Position numbers and translations under genes: made by a program. From Daucus carota subsp. sativus (lineage: Eukaryota > Streptophyta > Magnoliopsida > Apiales > Apiaceae), in NCBI RefSeq assembly GCF_001625215.2, contig NC_030385.2, positions 39,829,598 through 39,893,597 of the forward strand: DNA of 64,000 nucleotides. The letters are read 5' to 3'. This document shows, piece by piece, positions 10,034 to 23,084 of the stretch. The notes under the pieces are model-generated. The model saw only the letters and a program-made list of their open reading frames with translations, was not told where the DNA came from and ran no database searches. The number at the start of each line of letters is the position of its first letter. Within the stretch, counting starts at the first letter, position 1.

Positions 10034-13000
10034 ATGGCACCGTCCGTACCCAGTGTTAGTCAGCGTGTCGAAGAGTTGGAGGATGCGCTCGGCAACATCG
10101 AGTCGCGGGTTACCGATCTGGTTTCTCAAGCGGTGGAAAAGGCAGTTGACACCATGAAACATTCTCTGGTGGAGCTCTTGTTACAGGGCCAAGTTGAAAC
10201 TTCTAAGAAGTATGGCGGCGAGTTGGAATCTTTGGGGTCACGACTAGAGGGGCGTTTGTCTCGCGCTCGTGAACACCAAGAGGCTCTGATCTACTCGATG
10301 AAGACAGATCTAGACCAATTTCAGTCAGAAGTTCGTTCCTCTTTGGCGTCGCTATCCAACAGACCACCCCCCTTCCAGCCAAATATGGACAAATTGGACA
10401 GTGGTGCGCCCATGGCTGGCTCTTCGTTCCAGGGTGGGGGTCACTCATCCCATAGAGGCTCTGCAGCTGAGGGTTTATTTCAAAGTCCGATGATGGAGAG
10501 GGGATTTTCCGGGGGTGGTGGCTCAGGAGGGGGTCCGGGTTATTGGAAATACCGTAAGCTGGATATGCCCATTTTCGATGGGTCAGACCCTGATGGGTGG
10601 CTTTTACGGGTCGAACGGTATTTTAACTTCTATAAGCTGTCGGAAGAGGAGAGACTTGAAGCTGTGGTGGTAGCATTAGAGGGAGACACCCTCCGTTGGT
10701 TCCAGTGGGAGAACAAAAGACACCCCATCAGGCGGTGGGATGATTTAAAATTGTTTATACTTAGGCAGTTTAGGCCAGCTCTGGGCGGGTCGCTCTACGA
10801 GCAGTGGTTGGCCACCACACAAGAGACAACTGTGGCAGAGTATCGTAGGCGTTTCATTGAAACTGCAGCCCCATTAGATCGCGTGCCCGAATCAATTCTG
10901 ATGGGTCAGTTCCTCAATGGGCTCTCTGATGTTATAAAGGCTGAGGTCAGGTTGTGGAATCCAGTTAGCTTGGAACAAGCTATGGAGATGGCTTTAAGGG
11001 TGGAGGAACGAAATCAGGTCACTGCAGGAAAGAAATTTAGTGGTATAAGTCCCAAAACGGGATCCTACTCAGCGTCCTTCAAGGCTCCGAGTGCAGGTGG
11101 CACATCGTTGTACAGTGCTTCCCACCCCGCAGCATCAATTCGGAGTTGGGCAACACAAGCTGGTGAGTCACAAAACTCTGTTAGTTCCCCTAAATTGTCT
11201 GTCTCTAGTCCCAACAAAGGAGGTGAGTTACGCCGTTTGTCTGATAAAGAGCTTCAAGAAAAACGTGCAAGAGGACTTTGTTTCAAATGTGATGAGAAAT
11301 GGTCTCAGGGTCACCGTTGCAAGAAAAAAGAATTAAGTGTGTTGGTGATAGATGACGAAGAAGATGAAGGGCTGGATGGAGGCAGTAGTGAGGCTCCTAT
11401 GTCTCCTCCGGAGGAACTCGTGCCTGAGGTAACAACTCAACCGGAAGTCTCTCTAAATTCGGTTGTGGGTTTATCAAATCCTAAAACTATGAAGTTACGA
11501 GGGGTAATTAAGGGGAATGAAGTAGTGGTCCTTATTGATCCGGGGGCCACTCATAATTTCATATCGTTAGCTAAGGTGGGGGAGCTGCACTTGCCAATAA
11601 CAGATGCCGGAGGTTTTGGTGTTTCTTTGGGGAATGGGGAAGCCGTGAGGGGGCATGGGTTGTGTAAAGGAGTTAATCTGCAGTTGGCTGGGAGTTTGGA
11701 AATTAAGGACGATTTTTTACCCTTACAGTTGGGGAGTGCAGACATTATATTAGGAATTCAGTGGCTCGAGACGTTAGGAAATGTAACGAGTAATTGGAAG
11801 ACTCAAGTTATGCAGTTCGATATAGAGGGGAGAACAATAACTCTAGTCGGGGACCCAACACTTGTGCACTCCCAGATTTCACTTAAAGCCATGTTGAGAA
11901 CTTTGCGTAAAACAGGTGGGGGATATTATGTCGAAATGAATCAAGTAGAGGCTGTCCAGTTGGTAAATGATGGAGTTGATGTTAAGAATGAAGGAGCAGA
12001 AGCCACAGTCCCTGTTTTTCTTGCCCCTGTCCTAGCTGATTATGAAGCTGTTTTCAGGGCTCCAGTCGGTCTGCCTCCAGTTAGAGGCCATGAACATTCC
12101 ATTATTCTGAAAGAAGGCGCTGGTCCAGTTGGGGTACGCCCGTATCGCTATCCTCAAAGCCAGAAAGACGAAATAGAGCGCCTAATCCAAGAAATGTTGG
12201 CAGCCGGTATCATTAAACCCTCTAAAAGCCCTTTTTCAAGCCCCGTTCTATTAGTTAAGAAGCGTGATGGGTCTTGGAGGTTTTGTGTAGACTACCGGGC
12301 TTTAAACAAGGAGACCATTCCCGATAAGTATCCTATACCGATCATTGAGGAGTTGCTTGATGAGCTGCATGGAGCAAGAATTTTTTCCAAGTTGGATTTA
12401 AAGGCCGGGTATCACCAGATTTTGGTACAACCCGAGGACACACACAAGACCGCATTCCGGACTCATGATGGGCATTATGAGTTTTTAGTCATGCCCTTCG
12501 GGCTAATGAATGCTCCTTCTACATTTCAATCGCTTATGAAGGATATTTTCAGGCCTTTCCTAAGGAAGTATGTGTTGGTCTTTTTTGACGACATTCTGAT
12601 TTATAGCAAGTCGGAAGTGGAACACTGTGAACATATGCGTCAGGTGTTAGAGGCGTTGGCTACTCACAAACTGGTGGTTAATCAAAAGAAATGCGTGTTT
12701 GGTAAGACAGCAGTGGCTTACTTAGGCCATACCATATCTGGACAAGGAGTAGCTGTGGACAGTGATAAAGTGCAAGCAATTCTCGAATGGCCTCAACCTA
12801 CTAGTTTGAAGGAGCTACGGGGTTTCCTCGGTTTAACGGGGTACTATCGGAAGTATGTGAGACATTATGCACAGATTGCGCAGCCTCTCACCGATCAACT
12901 GAGAAAGGAAGCTTTTGGGTGGACGGCTAAGGCTACTGAGGCTTTTGAAAATTTGAAAACAGCGATGGTGACCCCTCCCGTTTTAGCCATGCCTAACTTT

Positions 13001-14959
13001 TCTCAACCATTTGTGTTGGAGACGGATGCTTCCGGATACGGAGTCGGGGCTGTGTTAATGCAGAATGATAGACCGATTGCATATTTCAGCAAGCTTCTGG
13101 GCACTAGAGCACAACAGAAGTCAGTCTATGAAAAAGAGCTGATGGCCATATGTTTGGCAGTGCAAAAATGGCGCTATTTTCTGCTGGGGCGTCATTTTAT
13201 TGTGAGAACTGATCAGCAAAGTCTGAGGTATATGACACAGCAACGGGAAATTGGTGCTGACTACCAGCGATGGGTGAGCAAACTATTGGGATACTCTTTT
13301 GAGATTCAATACAAGCCGGGCTGTTCAAATAGAGTGGCTGATGCTCTCTCTCGCAAGTCAGTAGGTGACATTGAGTTCGGTTCTCTGGTGTCGACTTCTG
13401 TGGTGGATTGGTCACTATTGGACCAAGAGGTTTCCAGGGACCCGTTACTAACACAGCTCAAAAGGGAGATTCTGTTGCAGGAGAAGCACCATGTGGGTTT
13501 TTCAGTAAGGGAAGGGAAATTGCTATACAAGGACAGGTTTGTGATCCCTCGCACTTCAACTTTCATTCCCAAATTATTGCAAGTTTACCATGACTCCGTA
13601 GTTGGGGGACATAGTGGCGAAATTAAGACTTACCTCAGGATAGCGGCAGAATGGTATTGGATCGGGTTGAGGAAGGATGTGAGCCGTTTCGTGCAACAAT
13701 GTACCATATGCCAGCGTAATAAAGTGTCTCAACAATCGCCAATGGGCCTATTGCAGCCATTACCAATACCCAATCAGGTATGGGAAGACATATCGATGGA
13801 TTTCATCGAGGGTTTACCAGTTTCTAATGGGTTCAATTCGGTGTTAGTGGTGGTAGACAGGTTTTCAAAGTATGCACACTTTATACCACTTCGCCACCCA
13901 TTTACGGCAGTAACAGTGGCTGAGGTTTTCATTAAAGAAATTGTTAAGTTACATGGGTTCCCTGCAACAATCATTTCCGATCGCGACAAAGTGTTTCTGA
14001 GTCTGTTCTGGCAGGAGCTATTTAAAGCTCATGGCACCCAGCTGAGGCATAGCACCGCCTACCATCCCCAAACGGATGGCCAGACAGAAATTGTCAACAA
14101 AGCCTTGGAGTCATATCTACGTTGTTTTGCGGGAAGTCAGCCCCGAAAGTGGGTAAAATGGATTCACTGGGCAGAATTTTCATACAACACCTCTACCCAT
14201 TCTTCTACTAAATTCTCCCCGTTCAAGGTGTTATATGGTAGAGATCCTCCCCTGTTTCGCCGAGTAGGCAAAGGCCAATCACCTGTGGATAGTGTGGAAA
14301 CTCTGTTGCAGGAGAGAGATTGCATAGTAGATGATTTGCGTTTTCATTTACTTCGTGCCCAGCACATCATGAAGTTTAATGCTGATAAAGGGCGACGAGA
14401 TGTGCAATTTGAAGTGGGGGATATGGTGTACGTCAAACTTCAACCTTACAGGCAGCGATCTTTGGCTCGCCGACCTTTTGAAAAATTGGCAGCGCGATTC
14501 TATGGGCCTTTTGAGATAGTGAAGCGTGTGGGCAATGTGGCATATAAGTTGCAACTTCCGGAGTCTAGTAAAATACACCCGGTATTCCATATTTCTCAGC
14601 TTAAGAAAGCTGTTGGCACGCAAGAAACATCTGCCCACATTCCTGATCAATTATCCGTTGATATGGAGTTAGTTGTGCAACCGGAGCTGGTCCTTAACGT
14701 ACGTCACCGCCCACAAGGCGAGTCGCTACAGCTTGAAGTGTTGCTGAAGTGGAAAGGCCTACCAGAGTTTGAAGCAACCTGGGAGGATGTCTCCCTTATC
14801 AGTGAAAGGTTTCCTGAGTTCCACCTCGAGGACAAGGTGAAAGTTTGGGAGGGAGGCAATGTAATGTCTGGGGTCCAGCCACATGCACTTAGAACGTACC
14901 AGAGAAAGAAACAAAAGATGCAAAAGGGTAAAGAGGTCATTGAACAGAAGAAAGGGTAA
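10034..14959 (+). CDS. Gag-Pol polyprotein of the Reina-like element
   Basis: A single 1641-residue frame from an ATG 25 bp after the LTR. Approximate parts in order: Gag with a retrotransposon Gag domain (about 175-330) and a CCHC knuckle (about 419-432); aspartic protease (about 500-580); reverse transcriptase with VDYRALNKET, YHQILVQ and FFDDILIYS (about 690-870); RNase H (about 950-1080); integrase with an HHCC zinc finger and DDE core (about 1170-1430); a GPF/Y-type region, then a chromodomain (LEVLLKWKGLPEFEATWEDV) near the end. Gag and Pol share one frame, as in many chromoviruses. The frame runs through the purine tract and about 100 bp into the 3' LTR. Chromodomains steer integration toward modified chromatin. 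The element looks whole. Confidence 0.95.
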   Translation: MAPSVPSVSQRVEELEDALGNIESRVTDLVSQAVEKAVDTMKHSLVELLLQGQVETSKKYGGELESLGSRLEGRLSRAREHQEALIYSMKTDLDQFQSEVRSSLASLSNRPPPFQPNMDKLDSGAPMAGSSFQGGGHSSHRGSAAEGLFQSPMMERGFSGGGGSGGGPGYWKYRKLDMPIFDGSDPDGWLLRVERYFNFYKLSEEERLEAVVVALEGDTLRWFQWENKRHPIRRWDDLKLFILRQFRPALGGSLYEQWLATTQETTVAEYRRRFIETAAPLDRVPESILMGQFLNGLSDVIKAEVRLWNPVSLEQAMEMALRVEERNQVTAGKKFSGISPKTGSYSASFKAPSAGGTSLYSASHPAASIRSWATQAGESQNSVSSPKLSVSSPNKGGELRRLSDKELQEKRARGLCFKCDEKWSQGHRCKKKELSVLVIDDEEDEGLDGGSSEAPMSPPEELVPEVTTQPEVSLNSVVGLSNPKTMKLRGVIKGNEVVVLIDPGATHNFISLAKVGELHLPITDAGGFGVSLGNGEAVRGHGLCKGVNLQLAGSLEIKDDFLPLQLGSADIILGIQWLETLGNVTSNWKTQVMQFDIEGRTITLVGDPTLVHSQISLKAMLRTLRKTGGGYYVEMNQVEAVQLVNDGVDVKNEGAEATVPVFLAPVLADYEAVFRAPVGLPPVRGHEHSIILKEGAGPVGVRPYRYPQSQKDEIERLIQEMLAAGIIKPSKSPFSSPVLLVKKRDGSWRFCVDYRALNKETIPDKYPIPIIEELLDELHGARIFSKLDLKAGYHQILVQPEDTHKTAFRTHDGHYEFLVMPFGLMNAPSTFQSLMKDIFRPFLRKYVLVFFDDILIYSKSEVEHCEHMRQVLEALATHKLVVNQKKCVFGKTAVAYLGHTISGQGVAVDSDKVQAILEWPQPTSLKELRGFLGLTGYYRKYVRHYAQIAQPLTDQLRKEAFGWTAKATEAFENLKTAMVTPPVLAMPNFSQPFVLETDASGYGVGAVLMQNDRPIAYFSKLLGTRAQQKSVYEKELMAICLAVQKWRYFLLGRHFIVRTDQQSLRYMTQQREIGADYQRWVSKLLGYSFEIQYKPGCSNRVADALSRKSVGDIEFGSLVSTSVVDWSLLDQEVSRDPLLTQLKREILLQEKHHVGFSVREGKLLYKDRFVIPRTSTFIPKLLQVYHDSVVGGHSGEIKTYLRIAAEWYWIGLRKDVSRFVQQCTICQRNKVSQQSPMGLLQPLPIPNQVWEDISMDFIEGLPVSNGFNSVLVVVDRFSKYAHFIPLRHPFTAVTVAEVFIKEIVKLHGFPATIISDRDKVFLSLFWQELFKAHGTQLRHSTAYHPQTDGQTEIVNKALESYLRCFAGSQPRKWVKWIHWAEFSYNTSTHSSTKFSPFKVLYGRDPPLFRRVGKGQSPVDSVETLLQERDCIVDDLRFHLLRAQHIMKFNADKGRRDVQFEVGDMVYVKLQPYRQRSLARRPFEKLAARFYGPFEIVKRVGNVAYKLQLPESSKIHPVFHISQLKKAVGTQETSAHIPDQLSVDMELVVQPELVLNVRHRPQGESLQLEVLLKWKGLPEFEATWEDVSLISERFPEFHLEDKVKVWEGGNVMSGVQPHALRTYQRKKQKMQKGKEVIEQKKG

Positions 14960-15223
14960 AATTGGGAAATCACAAAGGAAGGAAAAGGGGTTAAGGAGCT
15001 AGGGTTTGGAAGAAAGGAGGCATCGAGTTTATTGAGCTGTTTTCTTTTATCTCTTTGGCTGGGAGAGAGCTGTCCTCTCGAAAGGCAGCAAGCTTGTTTT
15101 CTACTATCATTTCTCATTCTGTTTTCCTGTGTAAACTTGTTTAGTGCGTATCTAGCTAAAGTACTGTTGGAGGAGTAAACCTTTTATCATTATTATCAGT
15201 AAATTGCATCTCAGTTCATATCA
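14860..15223 (+). repeat. 3' LTR of the Reina-like element
   Basis: 364 bp, same ends and sequence as the 5' LTR. It contains the end of the gag-pol frame and is followed by the TAAAA target duplication. Confidence 0.96.
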
Positions 15224-15228
15224 TAAAA

Positions 15229-16321
15229 CCATGAATTTAAGTATATAACATATCCAAACCCTTAAGTACACTATCATAGATATATATAAAAGGGGTAATC
15301 GATTACCTTGGTCCTCTTAAGCTTTGTTATAGTTCTTCTCCTCCTTCCTCTTCTTCCTCCCTGATAAAATAATAAAAGTGTCAAACCCATCTCCTCTTTT
15401 TTTACACACTTTTTATTCCTTTTGTTTTCTTGTTTTTCTTTCTACCTTTTTTTACGACTCCAAAATCTTTTATTTATTCTTCATAATTATTATGATTCTG
15501 ATTAACTAAAATAAATATATAGTTCAATAAATAAATATTACATAATATAATTATAAATGGGGTCTTACATGGTGTATTCGAGTCAGAAGTAGGGATAGAC
15601 TATCATGCATTTATGCATTAATATATTTCCTTTCCTTAAAACAGTGGAACACGTGAAATATACTGACAACACCCACAGTGCAGCAGAAATGTAATTGAGG
15701 ATATTATCACGGGTTACTGGAGGGCGAATAAGCAAGCTAGTGACACTGATGAAGAAGAGTTTTACTATAGAACAATGCTTGCTACAATGGAAGATAAACT
15801 ATCAGTAACTAATATTGAGTACCCCACTCCGACACACCTTAGAGATATAAGTTGCAAGATTATATAAAAACAATTTGTTGCTTATCTGTAATGTAGGGTT
15901 TTATGTATGGAAAGTGGAAACAAATAGAATATGCTCTATGGATATAACTGACCTCAACCATTGGTACCAAAGAGTTTTAAGTATTCCAGGGACTTGAAAA
16001 GATGAATACTCTTCAGCGTGTATTTCAATATAGTGTCCAACAATATCACGTGAAAACCTTGTATCTGGAGTCCACATTGTATCCTAGCCCTTTTTCCTAT
16101 AGAAGTTGCATTTTGACTAGACTGATGTGCCACATTTGGCTGTGGGAGACTTTTACCAATAAGTTTCCATTTCGAGCAGCCTATAATATTTGATGAATTT
16201 GAGAGCTAAGTGTATCCCAGTGATGACCAGAGTTTGATATATCCATTCAGCATACTCAACAAGTGGAGCTTGTGACTCTTCATGAGAAAGAATTAGTAAA
16301 CCTGCATTGCCGCATTGGTTA
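15229..16321. other. Intergenic; possible orphan exon near 15691-15866
   Basis: AT-rich DNA downstream of the LTR element. A plus-strand stretch at 15691-15866 reads as an open, coding-like frame (DIITGYWRANKQASDTDEEE, then TMLATMEDKLSVTN). I do not recognise it and see no partner exons. The part next to 16321 is probably 3' UTR of the PPR gene. Confidence 0.4.
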
Positions 16322-18262
16322 TTACCAATAATCACCACACGAACAAACCCCGTCTCTAAATCGGTGAATCCGGTTGACATCTCTAACTAAGATCTCTCTA
16401 TCCAAAAATTTTGATATAAACTTCGTTACCAAATGACAATCTTCACATAACCTTAAGTTCTTAGTAATTCTAATGGTTTCACCTTCGTTGCTATTCATCA
16501 GACCAAAAGCAAGTGCCAACTTTTCACTGTGTCCTAGTAAATTACTTTCTTTCTTCTCTTCGCTTGTATCATAGAGCACCACCTTGGTATGTGGAACATA
16601 GCCCATCTTCTTTATCTCAGTTAAGAGTTTCATTAATAAAGCTAGAACCACTTCATTCTTTGGATTAAGCTCATCAGCTGATATGAAGGAGTAAATTCCT
16701 TTTTCCACTTCGATCCAACTACATCCTGTGAGCTTTTGAATTCCACGAGCCTCTATGAGATTTTTTATTCTTTTAACCTCGGTCCACATCTCTGCTTGTG
16801 CATATATTTCAGCCATTAGTGAATAATTGCCAAAATTTTCTGGCTCAATCTCAAAAAGCCTTCTGCTGGCACTCTCTGCAAGCTCAACATTGCAATGAAT
16901 CCTACATGATCCAAGAAGGGAACCCCAAACTGTAGGTCCTGGTTCAATTTGCATATCTTCTATGACCTTTGCTGCTTCATCTAACCGATTTGCTCTACCT
17001 AGAAGGTCGACCAGGCAAGCATAGTGTTTAACACTAGGGTATACCCCATGATCCCTTTCCATTGATTCAAACAAATTTTTACCCTCCTCAAGAAGCCCTT
17101 CATGGCTACAAGCTCCCAAAACACTGACAAATGATACGGGACTGGGTTGGATTCCACAGTGTAACATCTCTTCGAAAACTTCTATAGCCTTTTTACCAAG
17201 CCCATGAATACCATAACCTGAAATCATAGAATTCCAAGAAACTACATCTCTCCTCTTCATCTGATCAAACACACGACGTCCTATATCAAGGTCACCGCAT
17301 CTTGCATACATACTCACCAAGGCATTAACAACAGGCAAAACCAAATCAAGACCTTTCCGAAGTACATAGCCATGCAGAAGTCTTCCCTGCTCCACAGCAC
17401 ATAAAGCCGTACAAGCTTGGATAACACTAACCATAGTCACCGAATTTGGAACCAAGCCATGAGTCTCAACGATCATCTCCCTAAAAAGCTCCACCGCTTC
17501 AAAAGGCTTCCCATTCTTCGCGCAACACGCAATCATTGCAGTCCAAGAAACCACATTTTTCACTGGCATCCCATAAAAAACAAAACCAGCACACTCAACA
17601 CAACCAAACTTAGCATACACATCAACCAAAGTAGTCATAACATGCAAATTCCCCCAATACCCATGTCTTAAAACATGACCATGTATCTCTTTCACTCTAT
17701 CCAACCCTTCAACAAAACCCTCCCCAGTCTTCTCTGCAACACAGGACTTAAGCACATAAGTATACGTAAAACTGTCTGAAAGGCCACCACCCTCATTCAT
17801 CCTCCTATACATACCCAACACCTCATCACCTCTCCCAACCTTCACCAACCCTTTAAACAAAGCATTCCACACAAACAAATTCCTATTACAAATTCCATCA
17901 AACACTTGCCATGCACTCTCAACTAGCCCCAACTCAAAATACATACCAATAAGTTTAGTAGCAAGAAAAGGATTCTGATCAAACCCATTATCAATGACAT
18001 GTTTATGAACAGTTCTTGCATCAAAAGATGAGTTCTTGATGGAGCAAGAATGGATTAAAAGCTCAAAAGTTTGAATATTTGGGTTGGGTTCTTGAGTGAG
18101 GAGATGAATAGCTTGTTTGAGGTCACCTTGTTGACAGAGAGACTGTATACAGTAGTTGCTGCCAGTGGGAGTGTGTTGAAGATGAGGTGGGAGACGAGAT
18201 GGGTGGGTGAAGAAACGAATGCAAAGGCGTGTGAGGGTTTTAGGGAGATGATACACAAGCAT
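16322..18262 (-). CDS. CRR2: DYW-type pentatricopeptide repeat protein, CRR2-like
   Basis: Intronless minus-strand frame of 646 residues, starting at the ATG at 18262 and ending in the diagnostic Asp-Tyr-Trp. PLS-type PPR repeats fill about 60-460 (for example NVVSWTAMIACCAKNGKPFE, DVVSWNSMISGYGIHGLGKK), followed by E/E+ motifs and a DYW domain. The deaminase-like zinc residues are present: HSE at 578-580, CEDCH at 606-610, and C640/C642 before the terminal DYW. Order and wording match Arabidopsis CRR2 (At3g46790, about 657 residues) almost throughout. CRR2 is a chloroplast protein needed for intergenic cleavage between rps7 and ndhB transcripts, hence for the NDH complex. The N-terminus is basic and Ser/Thr-rich, consistent with a transit peptide. 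No defect is visible. Confidence 0.92.
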   Translation of the reverse strand: MLVYHLPKTLTRLCIRFFTHPSRLPPHLQHTPTGSNYCIQSLCQQGDLKQAIHLLTQEPNPNIQTFELLIHSCSIKNSSFDARTVHKHVIDNGFDQNPFLATKLIGMYFELGLVESAWQVFDGICNRNLFVWNALFKGLVKVGRGDEVLGMYRRMNEGGGLSDSFTYTYVLKSCVAEKTGEGFVEGLDRVKEIHGHVLRHGYWGNLHVMTTLVDVYAKFGCVECAGFVFYGMPVKNVVSWTAMIACCAKNGKPFEAVELFREMIVETHGLVPNSVTMVSVIQACTALCAVEQGRLLHGYVLRKGLDLVLPVVNALVSMYARCGDLDIGRRVFDQMKRRDVVSWNSMISGYGIHGLGKKAIEVFEEMLHCGIQPSPVSFVSVLGACSHEGLLEEGKNLFESMERDHGVYPSVKHYACLVDLLGRANRLDEAAKVIEDMQIEPGPTVWGSLLGSCRIHCNVELAESASRRLFEIEPENFGNYSLMAEIYAQAEMWTEVKRIKNLIEARGIQKLTGCSWIEVEKGIYSFISADELNPKNEVVLALLMKLLTEIKKMGYVPHTKVVLYDTSEEKKESNLLGHSEKLALAFGLMNSNEGETIRITKNLRLCEDCHLVTKFISKFLDREILVRDVNRIHRFRDGVCSCGDYW

Positions 18263-19452
18263 TTACATGTATACTACTGCTGCATCTGGTGTTCTATTTG
18301 AAATTTTTGGTGCCTAGTTTTGGCTTTTTTTAAGCCAAAACCTGTTTTATATTTAAATATTTAATACATTAACCACGTTTGGCCATTTAAATTTGGGCAG
18401 GGTCTCTGACAATTATAATTTCCGGTAATTTTTAGCGGTATTCTATCATTAAAAAAAATAACTTCCGATTTTTTGATGTAAATATAAGAAATCACGTCGC
18501 CTATCCGCGATTTAAACACTCATTCTAGAATTTGTGTCTTACTGTTGTAAGACAAAAGTTTGTAAAAAAACGTAGATATAATTAATTGCAAACCAACGTG
18601 ATTCCCATCCTTAAGCTATTTCACCCAGAATATGCATTTAGCAATGTATTTGCTGTTTTAATGTTCGCCCTTTTTTTTAAAAAGTTGCTAATGAACGGTT
18701 TTATCCGGGCAAGATGATAGTCATGAGTTTAAGGCTTAAAAAGATTTTGCACCTCAGCATTCTGTCAAATGTTTAAAGAACAGTGCATTCAATCTCATGT
18801 GTGGCAAATCAATAGCTACAGCTTACAGGTACTTTGTCGCCTCATCGGAAAATAAAAATGGAAATCTACACCAGAATATTGACAACATGCAGTAATGCAT
18901 TAGTATGTTTTATACTATCCAAACCAATGATGTATATATCTAATGTCACTGGAAATTTGTGCTGCCTCGCACAGATTTCTACTGTGCTTGTAAACCAGCA
19001 TCTGCAACTCACAGTTGCCAACATGATAGGCAGGACATCTGCAACAACAAGAACAAGCAAATGATCTGTCCGCACAATATAAACTATCTGATTAATCCAA
19101 AGAGTTCATTCAAAATCCACACTGAACGAAAGGATGCAGTCCAAGGTCATCTTTTTGAAAATACAGTTTCTAGTGCCAAAAAGAAAAGCACACCAGGCTT
19201 TTTTTACAAATTCATCCAGTAAATAATTGTCTTAATGCCTCAGACATGTGGTAAATACTTGAACGCAGTAAACTACATAGCAAACTTGACTCATTTGATA
19301 TATAAATCGAAATAATTAATTTAGTCAGGAACAAAATAAAAAGGGATAAGACACTTTAGCAAACAGTGGAAGAGCTGGCAATTCCTGAACCATGGAAGAA
19401 AAATATGCTGACCTGAAATATAAAGCAATCGAGGCTGCAGCGTCTTATGTCT
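18263..19452. other. Intergenic / probable 3' UTR of the phosphatase
   Basis: The PPR promoter side lies near 18263-18500. The stretch from about 18800 to 19452 is less AT-rich and may include 3' UTR of the PP1 gene. No ORF has family resemblance. Confidence 0.5.
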
Positions 19453-21486
<2,034 letters not shown>

Positions 21487-21687
21487 CAATCTATCAAAAT
21501 CTTTACAAACACGAAGCCTTAAAATACTAGTAAGAGAGATTTTTGGATTGTTGCTGTCCGATTTTATCTATAACACAACACAGATCAGGCGTTCATGCCT
21601 ATAAACATTAGTTTGTTTGTATATGGAGATGCATCCATATGTTTTTTTGATGCTTGTCTGGTGCAGAGTCAACGTTCACTTTGGGCC

Positions 21688-21693
21688 AAAAAA
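21688..21693 (-). terminator. Pol III T-run after tRNA-Ser
   Basis: Six consecutive T on the minus strand shortly after the tRNA 3' end. Confidence 0.75.
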
Positions 21694-21698
21694 TAGGT

Positions 21699-21783
21699 GC
21701 GACGCCTGAGAGATTCGAACTCTCGCGGGGAAACCCCATGTACTTAGCAGGCACACGCCTTAACCACTCGGCCAAAGCGTCGC
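21699..21783 (-). tRNA. tRNA-Ser (anticodon GCU)
   Basis: The reverse complement runs GCGACGCTTTGGCCGAGTGG to CTCTCAGGCGTCGC, 85 nt. The acceptor stem pairs GCGACGC with GCGTCGC. The A-box (TGGCCGAGTGG) and B-box (GTTCGAATC) are present. The anticodon loop CTGCTAA gives GCU, and a long variable arm typical of class II tRNA-Ser is visible. No intron. A run of six T follows on the minus strand (21688-21693) as pol III terminator. It lies about 210 bp upstream of the PP1 start codon on the same strand. Confidence 0.96.
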
Positions 21784-22719
21784 TCATGTTTTAGATGGTC
21801 CTTTTTTCAGATCATATCACATGATAATTTATATATAACTAGTTTATAACCCGTGCCAAGCACGGGATTATCTGAATTTTTTAAGTTTATTATTTATTGA
21901 AAATATAATATTTTTGATATAGTTATTTAAATTATATTGTTGAGATACAAAATTTATTATGCATTAACATATTAATATTTAATTATGTTTAACTTTTATT
22001 TTTCAAAATAAATATTCTCAGGATACATGCTATTATATGAATTTATTTTAAAATAGTACATTTTATTTTAATAAAATCATTATGTTGTTTTTGATTCTAG
22101 ATAGATGAAAAAAAATTCAACACCAGCATATATAATGTATTCAGTCTTTAATAAAACTTAACTTTTAGTTCATAATTGTTTTAGACGTCTAATAAATATT
22201 ATTAAGTGTATCACTAATTGAAGTTCTTGTAATTTAATATTGATGGACATTTGTCAAATTAATATAAAACTATAACAGAGATTATAAATTAAATGAATTT
22301 AAAATTAATTTATTTATAATTTTTTTTCACAAAGTCTTGTAAACCTCTTTTTATGTTCACAGTAATTTTATTCTCGTTGGAATTTGCATTTGCCATGGTA
22401 GTGCTACCACACCCTCTCCGTTATTATAATAATATTATATTATTGTGAAGAGTAGGACAATGTTAAATTACATGATAATAATCAAATTTTGATAGTTCGG
22501 TATTTGCATCTGATGTTCTTCCAAGAAAAATTTCGCATATTAATAAATAGTATATATATGGATAATATTGATTTGGCTATTAATATCAATATAAAACTTT
22601 ATTTATTTGAATGCTGAAATATGATAGGAGTTTTACAGAGTTGTTTCATAGATTATATTATTTGAGTTCAAGAAAATTAAAATAAATAATTTTATTGGTT
22701 GTATTTGCATTACAAAATC

Positions 22720-22995
22720 TTAACAACGTTAGAAGTCTTTTTTTAATAGTATAACATTGAAGTCTTTAATTATAAAATCCTAACCAATATTAAAGTCTTT
22801 ACTTATAAAATCATAATAAATATGAAAGTTTTTTCATAATAATATAATAAAATTATAAAATTCTGACCAATACGACATTTTTTTCATAATAGTTTAATGA
22901 TTATCATTATTAAGTAAAAAGTTTATATTGATTATAAAATCTTAATAACTATAGAAGTCGTCTTTAATTATAATATCTTAATATATTATAAATTT
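22720..22995. repeat. Degenerate tandem repeats inside the Helitron
   Basis: Several copies of a unit of roughly 55-65 bp containing TTATAAAATC, AACCAATAT and AAGTCTTT recur with many changes. Helitrons often carry such internal arrays. Confidence 0.5.
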
Positions 22996-23033
22996 TCTGA
23001 CCAATATAAGTCTCATAATAATAATATAGTACT

Positions 23034-23083
<50 letters not shown>
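23034..23083. repeat. (TAA)n microsatellite
   Basis: About 16 perfect ATA/TAA trinucleotides in a row. Confidence 0.95.

Positions 23084-23084
<1 letters not shown>

Larger units (their letters stand above)
9646..15223 (+). mobile_element. Ty3/gypsy LTR retrotransposon, chromovirus, Reina-like, looks whole
   Basis: A 5578-bp element with 364-bp LTRs (9646-10009 and 14860-15223), each starting TG and ending CA, flanked by a 5-bp target duplication TAAAA (9641-9645 and 15224-15228). A primer-binding site matching the initiator tRNA-Met 3' end (TGGTATCAGAGC) starts at 10012. A purine-rich tract (GGGAGGGAGG) lies just before the 3' LTR. One long gag-pol frame with a C-terminal chromodomain fills the inside. 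Small size, short LTRs, integrase before chromodomain and the tRNA-Met site fit the Reina group of chromoviruses. No break is visible. The LTRs look identical by eye, so insertion is recent, probably within a few hundred thousand years at usual plant rates (inference). Confidence 0.96.
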
